DNA of 64,000 nucleotides from CAVRXT01 sp049644285 (GTDB lineage Bacteria > Acidobacteriota > Terriglobia > Acidiferrales > UBA7541): the NCBI GenBank assembly GCA_049644285.1, contig JBARRP010000344.1, positions 5,749 through 69,748 of the forward strand, given 5' to 3'. Of the stretch, positions 52,429 to 61,622 are shown piece after piece. The notes below the pieces were generated by a model. That model was given only the letters and a program-made list of their open reading frames with translations. It was not told where the DNA came from and did no database searches. Both the position numbers and the translations under genes were made by a program. The stretch's first letter is position 1, and each line of letters begins with the position of its first letter.

Positions 52429-55119
52429 ATGATTGGCCGGACGCTCGGCCCTTACAGCATTGTCGAGAAAATCGGTGCGGGCGGGATGGGAGAAGTCTAT
52501 CGGGCCCGGGACACGCGGCTCAACAGAATGGTCGCAATCAAGGTTCTGCCCACTCATCTTGCTGACCGACCCGAACTGCGCGAGCGTTTCGACCGTGAAG
52601 CACGAACGATTGCCAGCCTGAATCATCCGCATATCTGCACCCTCCATGACATCGGACATCAAGACGGAACTGATTATCTGGTGATGGAGTACCTGGAAGG
52701 CGAAACGCTGGCCGCGCGGTTGGCCAAAGGCCCGCTGCCGTTAGACCAGGTGTTGCAGTACGCCATCGAGATTGCTGATGCGCTCGATAAAGCGCATCGA
52801 AAGGGCGTGACGCATCGCGATCTGAAGCCGGGCAATATCATGTTGACCAAGTCGGGGACGAAGCTGCTGGACTTCGGTTTGGCGAAGTTGAAGCAGGGGG
52901 CTGCTCCTGCCAATGTGCAGCTTTCGGAACTTCCCACCGCGAACGACCCGCTGACGGCTCAGGGGACAATGGTAGGGACGCTGCAATACATGGCCCCGGA
53001 GCAGTTGGAAGGCAAGGAGGTGGATGCGCGCACAGACATCTTTGCGTTTGGCGCAGTGGTCTACGAGATGGCCACGGGCAAGAGGGCCTTCGAGGGCAAG
53101 AGCCAGGCCAGCGTGATTGGGGCGATTCTGAAAGACGACCCGCCGCCGATCTCTTCCCTCCAACCCATGACGCCTCCGGCTCTCGACCGCGTCGTTAAGA
53201 GATGCCTCGCGAAGGATCCAGACGAGCGGTGCCAGAATGCGAAGGACCTGACTGATGAACTGAAGTGGATTGCCGAGGGCGGCTCGCAAATCGCGTTGAC
53301 GCCGGTTGCCGCAGCGAAAGGCATTCGTGCGCTTGGGAGGCGGGCGTTAATCCTCAGCACGGGCGCCTTGTCGTTAGTTGCGGCGATTACGGGCGTGGCA
53401 GTCTGGAATCTGAAGCCCTCCCCTTCGCCTCCTCCCAAACCCGTGTCGCGCTTTACGATCACGCTGCCGCCGAGCCAACGATTGGCAGGTCTGGAAAGTG
53501 GTCCTGCTGTGGCCCTGTCCCCCGATGGCACTCATCTCGTCTATGTCGCGGCCCAGGGTGGCACCCAGCAGCTTTATCTGCGGGCCATGGATAGCCTGGA
53601 GGCCAGACCCATCCCCGACACGGAAGGAGCCATCAACCCGTTCTTCTCTCCCGATGGCCAGTGGGTGGGGTTTTTCGCGGACCAAAAGCTGAAGAAGGTC
53701 TCGGTGAGCGGGGGCGCGGCACTGACGCTCGGCGATGCTACGTTACCTCGCGGACCTAGTTGGAGCAGCCACGGCATGATCGCTTTCGCACCCACAAATG
53801 TTTCAGTTCTCCAGCAAGTGTCCGACGCGGGAGGCACCCCGCAACCGCTGACTCGTCTCGAGAAAGGGGACGTCAGCCAGCGCTGGCCGGAGTTCTTGCC
53901 CGGCGGCAAGGCAGTGCTCTTTGCTACCGGACCGAGTGCAATTAATTTCACCAACGCGCAGGTCGCCGTCCAATCGCTTGGGACAGGCGAACGACGGAAC
54001 CTGATCCAAGGAGGGACATACCCGCGCTACGCGTCCTCGGGGCACCTGCTTTATACGCAAGGTGGGAGTCTGATGGCCGTGCCATTCGATCCCCAGCGGC
54101 TTGCAGTCACGGGCGCGGCGGTCCCCGTGTTGGAGGGCGTCCTGCAATCCTCCTCCAGCGGAGCCGCTCAGTACAGTCTTTCCGCTACAGGATCGCTGGT
54201 CTATGTTGCAGGGGGTGTCCAGGCAGAGCAACGCAGGCTGGTGTGGGTCAGTCGCAATGGAGCAGAGCAGCCCCTGGCCGCCCCAGTGCACGCCTACGTG
54301 AACCCGCGACTCTCCCCCGACGGCCGACGTGTAGCTGTGGTGATCGCGGAACAGGAGACGCAAGTCTGGCTATACGATCTGTCCCGAGAGACGCTGACCC
54401 GGTTTACGTTTGAAGGGAATACGAACCTTAACCCGGCTTGGACACTGGATGGCAAGCGGATAGCGTTTAACTCAAACAAGGAAGGGCCGCGGAACGTTTT
54501 CTGGCAACTGGCAGACGGCAGTGGAGGCCTCGAGCGGTTAACCACCAGCGAGTACCCCCATGTTCCGAGTTCCTGGTCCCCGGATGGGCAATTGCTGGCC
54601 TTCATTGAAGTCAATCCGACCACGGGACTTGACATCTGGGTGCTGCGGCTGGGCGACCGCAAGGCGCAGCCTTTCCTTCGAACACGGTTCAACGAAACGT
54701 CGCCGCGATTTTCGCCTGACGGGCGCTGGCTGGCCTATATCTCGGATGAATCCGGCCGCTATGAGATCTACGTGCAGCCCTATCCGGGCCCGGGTGGGAA
54801 GTGGCAAATCTCAACGGAAGGCGGCACCGAGCCGGTGTGGAATCCCAATGGACGGGAGTTGTTCTACCGCAGCGGCGACAAAATGATGGCCGTGGACATT
54901 GCCAGTCAGCCTAGTTTCGCTGCGGGCACGCCCCGGATGCTCTTCGAGGGACAGTACGAGCCGACCCCGGCAACGACTCCCAACTACGATTCTCCACCCG
55001 ATGGCCAGCGCTTCCTGATGCTCAAACCCGTCGAACAAGCGCAGGCGGCACCGACACAAATGAATGTCGTTCTGAATTGGTTTGAAGAACTGAAGCGCCG
55101 CGTACCGCCCGGAAAATGA
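52429..55119 (+). CDS. Ser/Thr protein kinase with C-terminal TolB-type beta-propeller
   Basis: Kinase domain residues 8-280: Gly loop KIGAGGMGEVYRARD, ATP Lys in VAIKVLP, catalytic loop THRDLKPGNIML, DFG in LLDFGLAKL, and YMAPEQLEGKEVDARTDIFA. One transmembrane helix is near 302-325. The periplasmic part carries six or more propeller blades of the S-P-D-G/N-P-A-W type (SPDGTHLVYVA, SPDGRWLAYISDES, NPNGRELFYRSGDK). This architecture is frequent in Acidobacteriota. 896 residues, complete. Substrates are unknown. A kinase fragment follows within 8 bp. Confidence 0.9.
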   Translation: MIGRTLGPYSIVEKIGAGGMGEVYRARDTRLNRMVAIKVLPTHLADRPELRERFDREARTIASLNHPHICTLHDIGHQDGTDYLVMEYLEGETLAARLAKGPLPLDQVLQYAIEIADALDKAHRKGVTHRDLKPGNIMLTKSGTKLLDFGLAKLKQGAAPANVQLSELPTANDPLTAQGTMVGTLQYMAPEQLEGKEVDARTDIFAFGAVVYEMATGKRAFEGKSQASVIGAILKDDPPPISSLQPMTPPALDRVVKRCLAKDPDERCQNAKDLTDELKWIAEGGSQIALTPVAAAKGIRALGRRALILSTGALSLVAAITGVAVWNLKPSPSPPPKPVSRFTITLPPSQRLAGLESGPAVALSPDGTHLVYVAAQGGTQQLYLRAMDSLEARPIPDTEGAINPFFSPDGQWVGFFADQKLKKVSVSGGAALTLGDATLPRGPSWSSHGMIAFAPTNVSVLQQVSDAGGTPQPLTRLEKGDVSQRWPEFLPGGKAVLFATGPSAINFTNAQVAVQSLGTGERRNLIQGGTYPRYASSGHLLYTQGGSLMAVPFDPQRLAVTGAAVPVLEGVLQSSSSGAAQYSLSATGSLVYVAGGVQAEQRRLVWVSRNGAEQPLAAPVHAYVNPRLSPDGRRVAVVIAEQETQVWLYDLSRETLTRFTFEGNTNLNPAWTLDGKRIAFNSNKEGPRNVFWQLADGSGGLERLTTSEYPHVPSSWSPDGQLLAFIEVNPTTGLDIWVLRLGDRKAQPFLRTRFNETSPRFSPDGRWLAYISDESGRYEIYVQPYPGPGGKWQISTEGGTEPVWNPNGRELFYRSGDKMMAVDIASQPSFAAGTPRMLFEGQYEPTPATTPNYDSPPDGQRFLMLKPVEQAQAAPTQMNVVLNWFEELKRRVPPGK

Positions 55120-55126
55120 ATCCACC

Positions 55127-55267
55127 ATGATCGGCCAGACCATCTCGCATTACCGAATCATCGAGAAGCTCGGTGGCGGCGGGATGGGCGTGGTCTATCA
55201 GCAACAATCGCGAGGACCGGCCACGAGGGAAGTTGTTCCAGGGGGATGGTTTGATATCGGCGTATAA
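55127..55267 (+). pseudogene. N-terminal fragment of another Ser/Thr kinase
   Basis: ATG 55127 gives MIGQTISHYRIIEKLGGGGM and GVVYQQQ, that is, the start of a kinase with its Gly loop. The sequence then leaves the family abruptly (from about 55199) and stops at 55265-55267 after 46 codons. The gene was cut by a deletion or insertion and the remainder is not in the window. It shows that kinase genes were once tandem here. Confidence 0.75.
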
Positions 55268-55364
55268 GGTGATGGGTGATCGCGAAAGCGGGAAAGAATA
55301 GAATAAGAATAGGGGAAGAAAAGTTTCGCAGGGCATCCGCAGATATGTCCCCCCTGCTTCGATC

Positions 55365-55583
55365 ATGGCAACAAAGAGCGAAGTCTCGATCATCGAAAAA
55401 CCGTCTGGGTCTGGAACCTGGTGGGTGAATTGGGTTGATGCGAGCGGAAGAAAGCATCAAGACAAGGCGGGTAGCAAGGATGCCGCTGAGGTCGCTCAGA
55501 AAATCGGACGTCTCATCGAACGGGCGCATCGAGTCAAGGGTGCCCACCAGCCGAAGACGGGGAGAGGGACCAGGGATACCTGA
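55365..55583 (+). pseudogene. N-terminal fragment of a phage-type integrase
   Basis: ATG 55365. The product begins MATKSEVSIIEKPSGSGTWW and continues VNWVDASGRKHQDKAGSKDA, the layout of the arm-type DNA-binding domain of tyrosine recombinases (G-x-W-x-V-x-W-x-D-x-x-G-x-x). It loses similarity after about residue 55 and stops at 55581-55583. No catalytic domain follows. A second integrative-element scar, distinct from the integrase near tRNA-Val. Confidence 0.5.
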
Positions 55584-56172
55584 GAGTAGAGTTGTCCCAG
55601 CGCGACCCGAGGAGGCCACCCGAGGTAAGTACTACGAATCCTCATACACCACCAGGCAGTGGGTGTAGGAGAGTGGGTGAGTTGAGAGTACAAAGTGGAA
55701 GTGGGAGTAGAAGTGAGAGAGAAAACGTTCCGCAGGGCGTCCCTAGCAAGAATCGATTTGCCAACAGCAAGCGTCAGAATCCGGTTTGCACCCTCTGAAA
55801 CCAACTACCGCAATCGTCCGGGAACGATCGCCACAGCAGCCGCCAGAGGGGCTGGGAGGTATGCCAGTGAGCGGTTCGACCCATCCCGCCGCAGTGCTGG
55901 ATCTCTGGCAAGCGCGCCAAGCCTCCGTCTCCGCATCGTTCGCCTCGCGATATTCGGTGAAAGGAACAGGTTCTAAAATGTTGCTGGAGCAAGCATATAG
56001 AAGAGATTCGCGAGCACCGCGCACCTTGGTCCCTCACCTGCCATAGATCGAGTTGCCGCTCGAATGCAAAGCAGATCGAACGCTTTAGCAAGCCCCCAAG
56101 AGCAAGGGCCTCAATGGGTTTGTGTCAGCTATAATCTCGTTCGCGGGCGGCGTATTGAACCGGCATAGGCAT
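55584..56172. other. 589-bp region without a supported gene
   Basis: Short open frames on both strands have no ribosome binding site or recognisable product. The sequence lies between the integrase scar and the aldolase gene and may be degenerate remains of inserted DNA. A promoter for the aldolase is expected near the right end. Confidence 0.5.
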
Positions 56173-57063
56173 ATGGAGACGCTTCGCAAAATCCTGGAAC
56201 AAGCGGAAACAAACGGGGTGGCGATTGGCCACTTCAATATTTCGGACCTGGTCATGTTGAAGGCAATTTTCGAGGCTGCGCGTGATCTAAACGTCCCGGT
56301 CATCGTCGGAGCATCCGAGGGAGAACGGCAGTTCATGGGCGTTCGGCAAGTCGCCGCGATGGTGAAGAGTTTGCGTGAAGAACACGATTTCCCCATTTTC
56401 TTGAACGCCGATCACACGCACTCCCTACCCAGCGCCATAGAAGCAGCGAAGGCTGGGTTCGACTGGATCGTGTTCGATGTTTCGACGCTGCCCTTTGAGG
56501 AAAACGTCTCTCAAACAAAAGCAGCCGTCGAAACGTTGAAGGCAGTGCGCCCTGCCATTCTTGTGGAAGGCGAGATAGGCGATATTGGCAGCGGCTCCGA
56601 GATCCACGATGCCGCGCCCGACCTGCAGAAAGGACTCACGACCGCCGCCGAAGCGAAACGGTTCGTGGAAGAAACCCGAGTCGATACCCTGGCTCCTGCC
56701 GTTGGCAATATGCATGGAATGCTCAAGAGCATGGTTGCAGGAGACATCAGGAAGCGATTGGACATTGAGCGAATTCGCGCGATCAAGGCGGAGGCCCGGA
56801 TCTTCATGACGTTGCACGGCGCTTCAGGAACTGACGACGATGACCTACGGGAAGCCATCGCGGCGGGGATTACAGTCGTGCATATCAATACAGAAGTACG
56901 GCTCGCCTGGCGACACGGATTGGACAGCGCTCTCGCGAAACAGCCCAATGAAATTGTTCCCTATAAAATCCTCCCGCAAGTGGTTGATTCAGTAAAGCGA
57001 ATCGTGGCGGCTAGATTGGCGTTGTTTAGCAGCGGGCGGCGTGCACGTCCGGCATTGCAGTAG
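56173..57063 (+). CDS. class II fructose-bisphosphate/tagatose-bisphosphate aldolase family protein
   Basis: ATG 56173 gives METLRKILEQAETNGVAIGH. The zinc site is visible in FLNADHTHSL (about 89-98), in NMHGML and in TLHGASGTDDDDL. GHFNISDLVMLKAIFEAAR is the conserved N-terminal helix of this family (GatY/KbaY/FbaA). 296 residues. Near the C-terminus it lacks the usual family ending and closes with a basic tail. Which sugar phosphate it cleaves is not decidable. It is monocistronic. Confidence 0.8.
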   Translation: METLRKILEQAETNGVAIGHFNISDLVMLKAIFEAARDLNVPVIVGASEGERQFMGVRQVAAMVKSLREEHDFPIFLNADHTHSLPSAIEAAKAGFDWIVFDVSTLPFEENVSQTKAAVETLKAVRPAILVEGEIGDIGSGSEIHDAAPDLQKGLTTAAEAKRFVEETRVDTLAPAVGNMHGMLKSMVAGDIRKRLDIERIRAIKAEARIFMTLHGASGTDDDDLREAIAAGITVVHINTEVRLAWRHGLDSALAKQPNEIVPYKILPQVVDSVKRIVAARLALFSSGRRARPALQ

Positions 57064-57274
57064 CGGTCGCGCCCGCGACCTAGGAGGCGCCAATTCAACG
57101 GGTAGCGCGTTACACGCCCTTGTGGCTGTTAATCGCGCTACGCCAGCCGAGACTACGCACGATTGATTGAATTTGGTCCGTCAACACCATGCAACGTCTA
57201 CTCAACCGCACATTTTCTGAGAGCCTCGAATTGTTGCCGATCGAAGCGATAAATCTTCTAAACTAGGATCTCTG

Positions 57275-57625
57275 GTGAAACCCCATTCGGAACGGATGTT
57301 CGTCCTGGTAGGGATAAAGCTCTTGCACACGGCGATTTGGCTCTTCTTCGCTGGATGCATCGTGGGGATTCCCTTCGCTGGTGTCTGGAGTCAATTTCGA
57401 TGGGCGGCCGTTCTGACTGGACTGGTTCTTGCCGAGTGCGCGGTCCTCGCGGTGAACAGGGGCCGTTGCGCGTTGACTAATCTGGACGGTCACTACACAC
57501 GGGATCGCACGGACAACTTTGACATCTACCTGCCGCTTTGGTTGACCCGGCGCAACAAGACTATCTTTGGGACGCTTTTCGTCATTGGGGAATTGTTCGT
57601 GCTCGGGCGGTGGTGGATTTCCTGA
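57275..57625 (+). CDS. conserved small membrane protein (116 aa)
   Basis: GTG 57275 with a weak ribosome binding site; ATG 57296 is an alternative. Three hydrophobic helices: about 11-34 (LVGIKLLHTAIWLFFAGCIV), 43-62 and 98-113. Between helices 2 and 3 lies a conserved polar loop with RGRCALTNLDGHYTRDRTDN, then FDIYLPLWLTRRNK. Small membrane proteins of this design (a Cys in the loop, an F-D-I-Y-L-P motif) occur in many bacteria without known function. Confidence 0.65.
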   Translation: MKPHSERMFVLVGIKLLHTAIWLFFAGCIVGIPFAGVWSQFRWAAVLTGLVLAECAVLAVNRGRCALTNLDGHYTRDRTDNFDIYLPLWLTRRNKTIFGTLFVIGELFVLGRWWIS

Positions 57626-57714
57626 ATGCGCAACCCACTCTGCTGCCTGAGGCGGAACCCCTCAACGCGGGCCATTCAGTTTGAGCAAAAGAAGACAACG
57701 AGGTGTGGTGAAAG

Positions 57715-58560
57715 ATGATCCTAATAGTGATCCTAGGGCTGACGGTAGTCATCACCGTTGCGCTGATATACGGCTCTCGTCGCTGGGAATCCGCGACGAA
57801 AGAGATGCATGCCGAGCTGGAGGCAGCGCGTCTACCTATCGGGACAAAGACGTACGGCACCAATGAATTGATTGGCTTACCTGCGCCGGTGCAAAAGTAC
57901 TTTCGCGCTGTCCTTAAGGAGGGGCAACCCATCGTCTCGGCCGTCCAGGTTGAGCACAGCGGTATCTTCAACATGAGTGACAGCGGCGAAAAATGGGAAG
58001 GGTTCACCTCGACACAGCGCGTAATCGCCCAGCGGCCCGGTTTCGATTGGGAAGCCCGTATCGAGATGATGCCCGGTCTGACCGCGCGCGTGCATGACGC
58101 CTACATCGCTGGTGAAGGCATTCTTCACGCAACGCTGTTCGGACTGGTGTCAGTGGCGAATCTGCGCGGCACAGCGGAGATAGCGCAGGGTGAACTAATG
58201 CGCTTCTTTGCTGAGGCTGCCTGGTATCCAACGTCACTCCTGCCAAGCCAGGGCGTACAATAGAAACCGATAGACGACTTCTCCGCCAATGCAACTTTGA
58301 AGGACCGCGAAACCACAGTGACGTTGCTGTTTTGCTTCGGTGAAAACGGCCTGATCACAACGGTGCGTGCCGAGGCGCGTGGGCGCACCGTCGCAGGCGC
58401 AATGATTCCAACCCCGTGGGAAGGTCAATGGAGCAACTACGAGCGGCGCGACGGAATGTGCATCCCTACCGAGGGTGAGGTGGCATGGGTGCTTCCCGAG
58501 GGGCCGAAGCCCTACTGGCGTGGTCGCATCACAAGCCTCCGTTATGAGTTCGCACAGTGA
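57715..58560 (+). pseudogene. DUF6544-like membrane-anchored protein gene with a premature TAG
   Basis: From ATG 57715 the frame encodes an N-terminal helix (LIVILGLTVVITVALIYG), then GLPAPVQKYFRAVLKEGQP and other family segments, and stops at TAG 58261-58263 after WYPTSLLPSQGVQ. The same frame continues with KPIDDFSANATLKDRETTVT to GEVAWVLPEGPKPYWRGRIT and TGA 58560. At the stop, related proteins usually have Trp, so a TGG to TAG change is the simplest explanation. Intact length would be 281 residues. Function of the family is unknown. Confidence 0.7.
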
Positions 58561-58610
58561 CCGAACCCGACCGAATCTGGACCCGGACCCCCATCAAGAC
58601 TCATCCAAGA

Positions 58611-59240
58611 TCAGTATCCGACGAGTGGCGTTTTACGAAGATACCGGTCGCTGCGTAGTTGCTCCAGAACGAAGGCCGCCGCGTCGGCCCGGGAAATGGA
58701 CCGGATCGTGATATTCTTCAGGTCTGTTACGGCCCGGAGATTTCCGCGCTGCGGGCCGTTGGTGAAGGACGCCGGGCGCACGATGATCCAGTCCAGGGAG
58801 CTTTCCCGGATCAAGGCCTCCAGTCGGTCCTTGTCAGCGTAAGTCTCTTTTGTTAACCATGGGTAGATGATCTTGTCATAAAGGAAGCCGCCGTGGCCTC
58901 TGCTGTCGCCAGCCCCGATGCCTGTAATGCACACCAACCGCCGGACACCCTGAGTTTCCATGGCGTGAATCAAGATCCGGGTTGCGTCGGAAAACATGGT
59001 GGTGGGTGCGCGATGATTCGACCGGCCCAGTGAGAAGATAACCGCCTCTTGGCCACGCACGGCTGCGTCTACGGCGGCCGGGTCAAGTGCGTCACCCGTG
59101 ACGATACGCAGGCGTTCGCGCCTGGCTTCGAGTTTGGATGGATCGCGAACCAGCACGGTCACTTCGTGTCCCAGGGCGAGGGCCTGGGGCACCAGAGGCC
59201 GACCGATACTCCCGGTCGCGCCGAGGATCAGAACCTTCAT
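58611..59240 (-). CDS. NAD(P)-binding atypical SDR (NmrA/YwnB-like)
   Basis: Rossmann motif ILGATGSIGRPLVPQALALG (about 4-23). VTVLVRDPSKLEA defines cofactor specificity for NADP. The middle has VCITGIGAGDSRGHGG, and WIIVRPASFTNGP is the usual NAD(P)H-reductase-like signature. No Y-x3-K catalytic pair in the classical spacing was noted. 209 residues. The protein may act as a redox sensor or flavin/quinone-related reductase. It is convergent with the DUF6544-like gene. Confidence 0.8.
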   Translation of the reverse strand: MKVLILGATGSIGRPLVPQALALGHEVTVLVRDPSKLEARRERLRIVTGDALDPAAVDAAVRGQEAVIFSLGRSNHRAPTTMFSDATRILIHAMETQGVRRLVCITGIGAGDSRGHGGFLYDKIIYPWLTKETYADKDRLEALIRESSLDWIIVRPASFTNGPQRGNLRAVTDLKNITIRSISRADAAAFVLEQLRSDRYLRKTPLVGY

Positions 59241-59706
59241 AGCTCCACGTAGTCAATTGTCCGTAGACCGGGTGAGGAGGGTCGAGGCTGACGGACGCAC
59301 AGCGATCTCTCCTGCGAATCTCTTTTTGTTGGATCGAAATGTTTATTCAGGGTGCCTGCCACACAGGCTGAGTATACATTGAGCCCCTGGTGAACGGGCT
59401 GTCCGCGCGCCGAGACATTCTCCCTGACACCGTAGTGTTTCGCGGGCCGTCACTTGGCCGCAAAGGCAGCATCTCGTACAAGTGACCCCTGCGGTCATCC
59501 GCCGGCGGTTAAGTCCTGAGTCACGGCGTACTCGGAAGTAATGCACTTGGCTGTATAACGGAAACTGCATGGAGCAGACGAAGTCAGCTCATCGGCTGCT
59601 TTCCGAGTCGCCTTTTGTGTGGGGTTTTTTAGCTCACCTTGGCACAACAAGGGTGGCAAATGCACGCGCTTGTGAGAGGATAGATCGCAAAATTGGAAAT
59701 TCTGGC
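59241..59706. other. intergenic region before the receptor gene
   Basis: No supported gene. The receptor frame is open from ATG 59569, but the codons before 59707 do not look like an export signal. The divergent promoter region of the SDR gene is also here. Confidence 0.5.
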
Positions 59707-60744
59707 ATGAAAGTCAAAACCATCTGCCTTGCTTTGGTCACCCTGGGGAACGCTGGCTACATGTACGGTCAGAGTTCCGAGGCGGTTACACCAATCGCGC
59801 AGCGTGCGGTTGCTACCCTTAAGGTTCCCGGCTTTGCGGATTTATCGGCTCAATTGGTGAGGCATTCACCGGTTCAACCGCCGAAACAGTTTCGCGCCGC
59901 AGCGATGCTGATCGGTGTTCTGATCCTGAGCGTAACAGCCGTGTTCGGACAAATGAACACGGGAGAGATCGGCGGCACTGTGAAAGATCCTTCCGGAGGA
60001 CTCGTCGCTGGCGCGACTGTCATTGCCGAGCAGTCGGCAACAGGGATCAAGTACACCGCCATCGCTAATGGCTCGGGAGAATACCTGCTCGCACAATTGC
60101 CGGTCGGTATGTACAAACTGACGGCGGAGGCACAGGGCTTCAAGCAATCCGTCCTGTCGAACGTCCAAGTTCACATCGGGGACAAGCTCCGACAGGAATT
60201 CGCTCTCCAACTTGGAGATCGCAACGAGACGGTTATCGTAGGCGACACTGTCGAGCCGCTGCAACTCGAATCCGCTGAGATCAAGGATGTAGTCCGGCAC
60301 GATCAGGTGATCGCATTGCCCCTGAAGGAGCGGCAGTTTCTCGATCTGGCAATGTTGAGCGAAGGCGTGGTCCGGCCGCCGGGAGGGACGCGGGGGGATG
60401 CGCTGCAGCAGGCAGGCACCCTAGTCAACGTTCTTGGGCAGCGTAGCGGACACAATCTTTATCTGGTGGATGGCGTCACGGTGACGGACCAGCACTTCAA
60501 TAACATGGTTCTTTCCCCGTCCGTCGATTCCATTCAGGAATTCAATATCGAGAAGACGTCCTATGCGCCGGAATTCGGAGGCAAATCAGGCGCGGTCATC
60601 AACGTGGTCACGAAATCGGGCTCGAACAGCTTTCACGGGAGCGTTTTCGAATTTGTGCGAAACGATATTTTCGATGCAAAGAATTTCTTTGATTCGCCGA
60701 CCGTACCCATCCCACCCTTCCGTCAGAACCAGTTCGGCGGAAGC

Positions 60745-61622
60745 TTGGCAAGCCCGGGCGCCGAAGAAGTCCACCGCGGAGAGAACGTGAAGATGCCGCG
60801 CGCCCCGTTTGGACTCACAGGCTGGAAATTGAAGTGGAAGAAATACCCGCCGGATTTGATGGTGTGCCTGCCCTTGTGCCAAATCACGTTGTCGTAGAGC
60901 TCAAAGTCCCGATTGTTCCGGTAGGTGAACAAAGCCGGGTCACCTATGGTGCCGAACTGTCCACCAAAGGAAACCTGCGGATAGCCCATGTCTAGTGGAT
61001 TGGTGGTGACACCCTGCAGTCCTGCCTGGGTAGCAAAATTGTTCCCCGCATTGGGGCTAGTTTGCCCCCCAATGACGCTCAGCCACCCGAACCGGAACTC
61101 GATCATCAGTTCACGACCAATGACAACACCTCCGTTCGCGCCTCGATTTTCGATGCAAACGAGTTTGACCCGTTCGGGTCCGGTGTGCTGCAGGAGAGCG
61201 TGTTGCCCGGCTTCGGTCGAAATCTGAGGACGCATACAATCAATGCTGCAGCGGGCTGGACGCACATTTTCAATACGAACGTCTTGAACGAGCCGCGCAC
61301 TGTAGTTGTTGACTCCGATCCTCTGGGTGTCGCTGGCTCGCAGGTTTTGTGCGATTCCGGGCAGGTTCGGCAGCGGTATTTTGGCGAGCAGCGCCACTGC
61401 CACAGGGTCCAGGCGCGGGGCTGGAATCGTATTGGCGCTGAAAGGCTGGCGCTGTCCCACCACGATGTTTGGTGGGTCGTAAATTGTTGGCAGACTGGCA
61501 AAATTCCCAGAATGCATCGCGGCTGTAGGGACCGAGAACGTTCGGGTGAGAGACTTTCGAACCCGCTGGCCCTCATAGCTGACGAAGAAAAACGTCTTGT
61601 TCTTGGCCACTGGGCCTCCCAA
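60745..61622. other. outer inverted segment with 4-bp inverted repeats
   Basis: The ends are TTGG (60745-60748) and CCAA (61619-61622). Reversing everything between them joins SL to GGPVAKNK on the left and PGLA to NGSAFADF on the right, in frame on both sides. No longer inverted repeat was found at the ends, so this is unlike classical invertase sites. Confidence 0.85.
61098..61292. other. inner inverted segment nested in the outer one
   Basis: The ends are CTCG (61098-61101) and CGAG (61289-61292), 6 of 7 bp matching if extended by three bases. The plus strand encodes DHQFTTNDNTSVRASIFDAN through FGRNLRTHTINAAAGWTHIF and NTNVLNE, which fits between NNYSARL and FRFGWLSVIGG, both on the minus strand. 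So this piece has been flipped twice, or once independently after the outer event. Confidence 0.8.
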
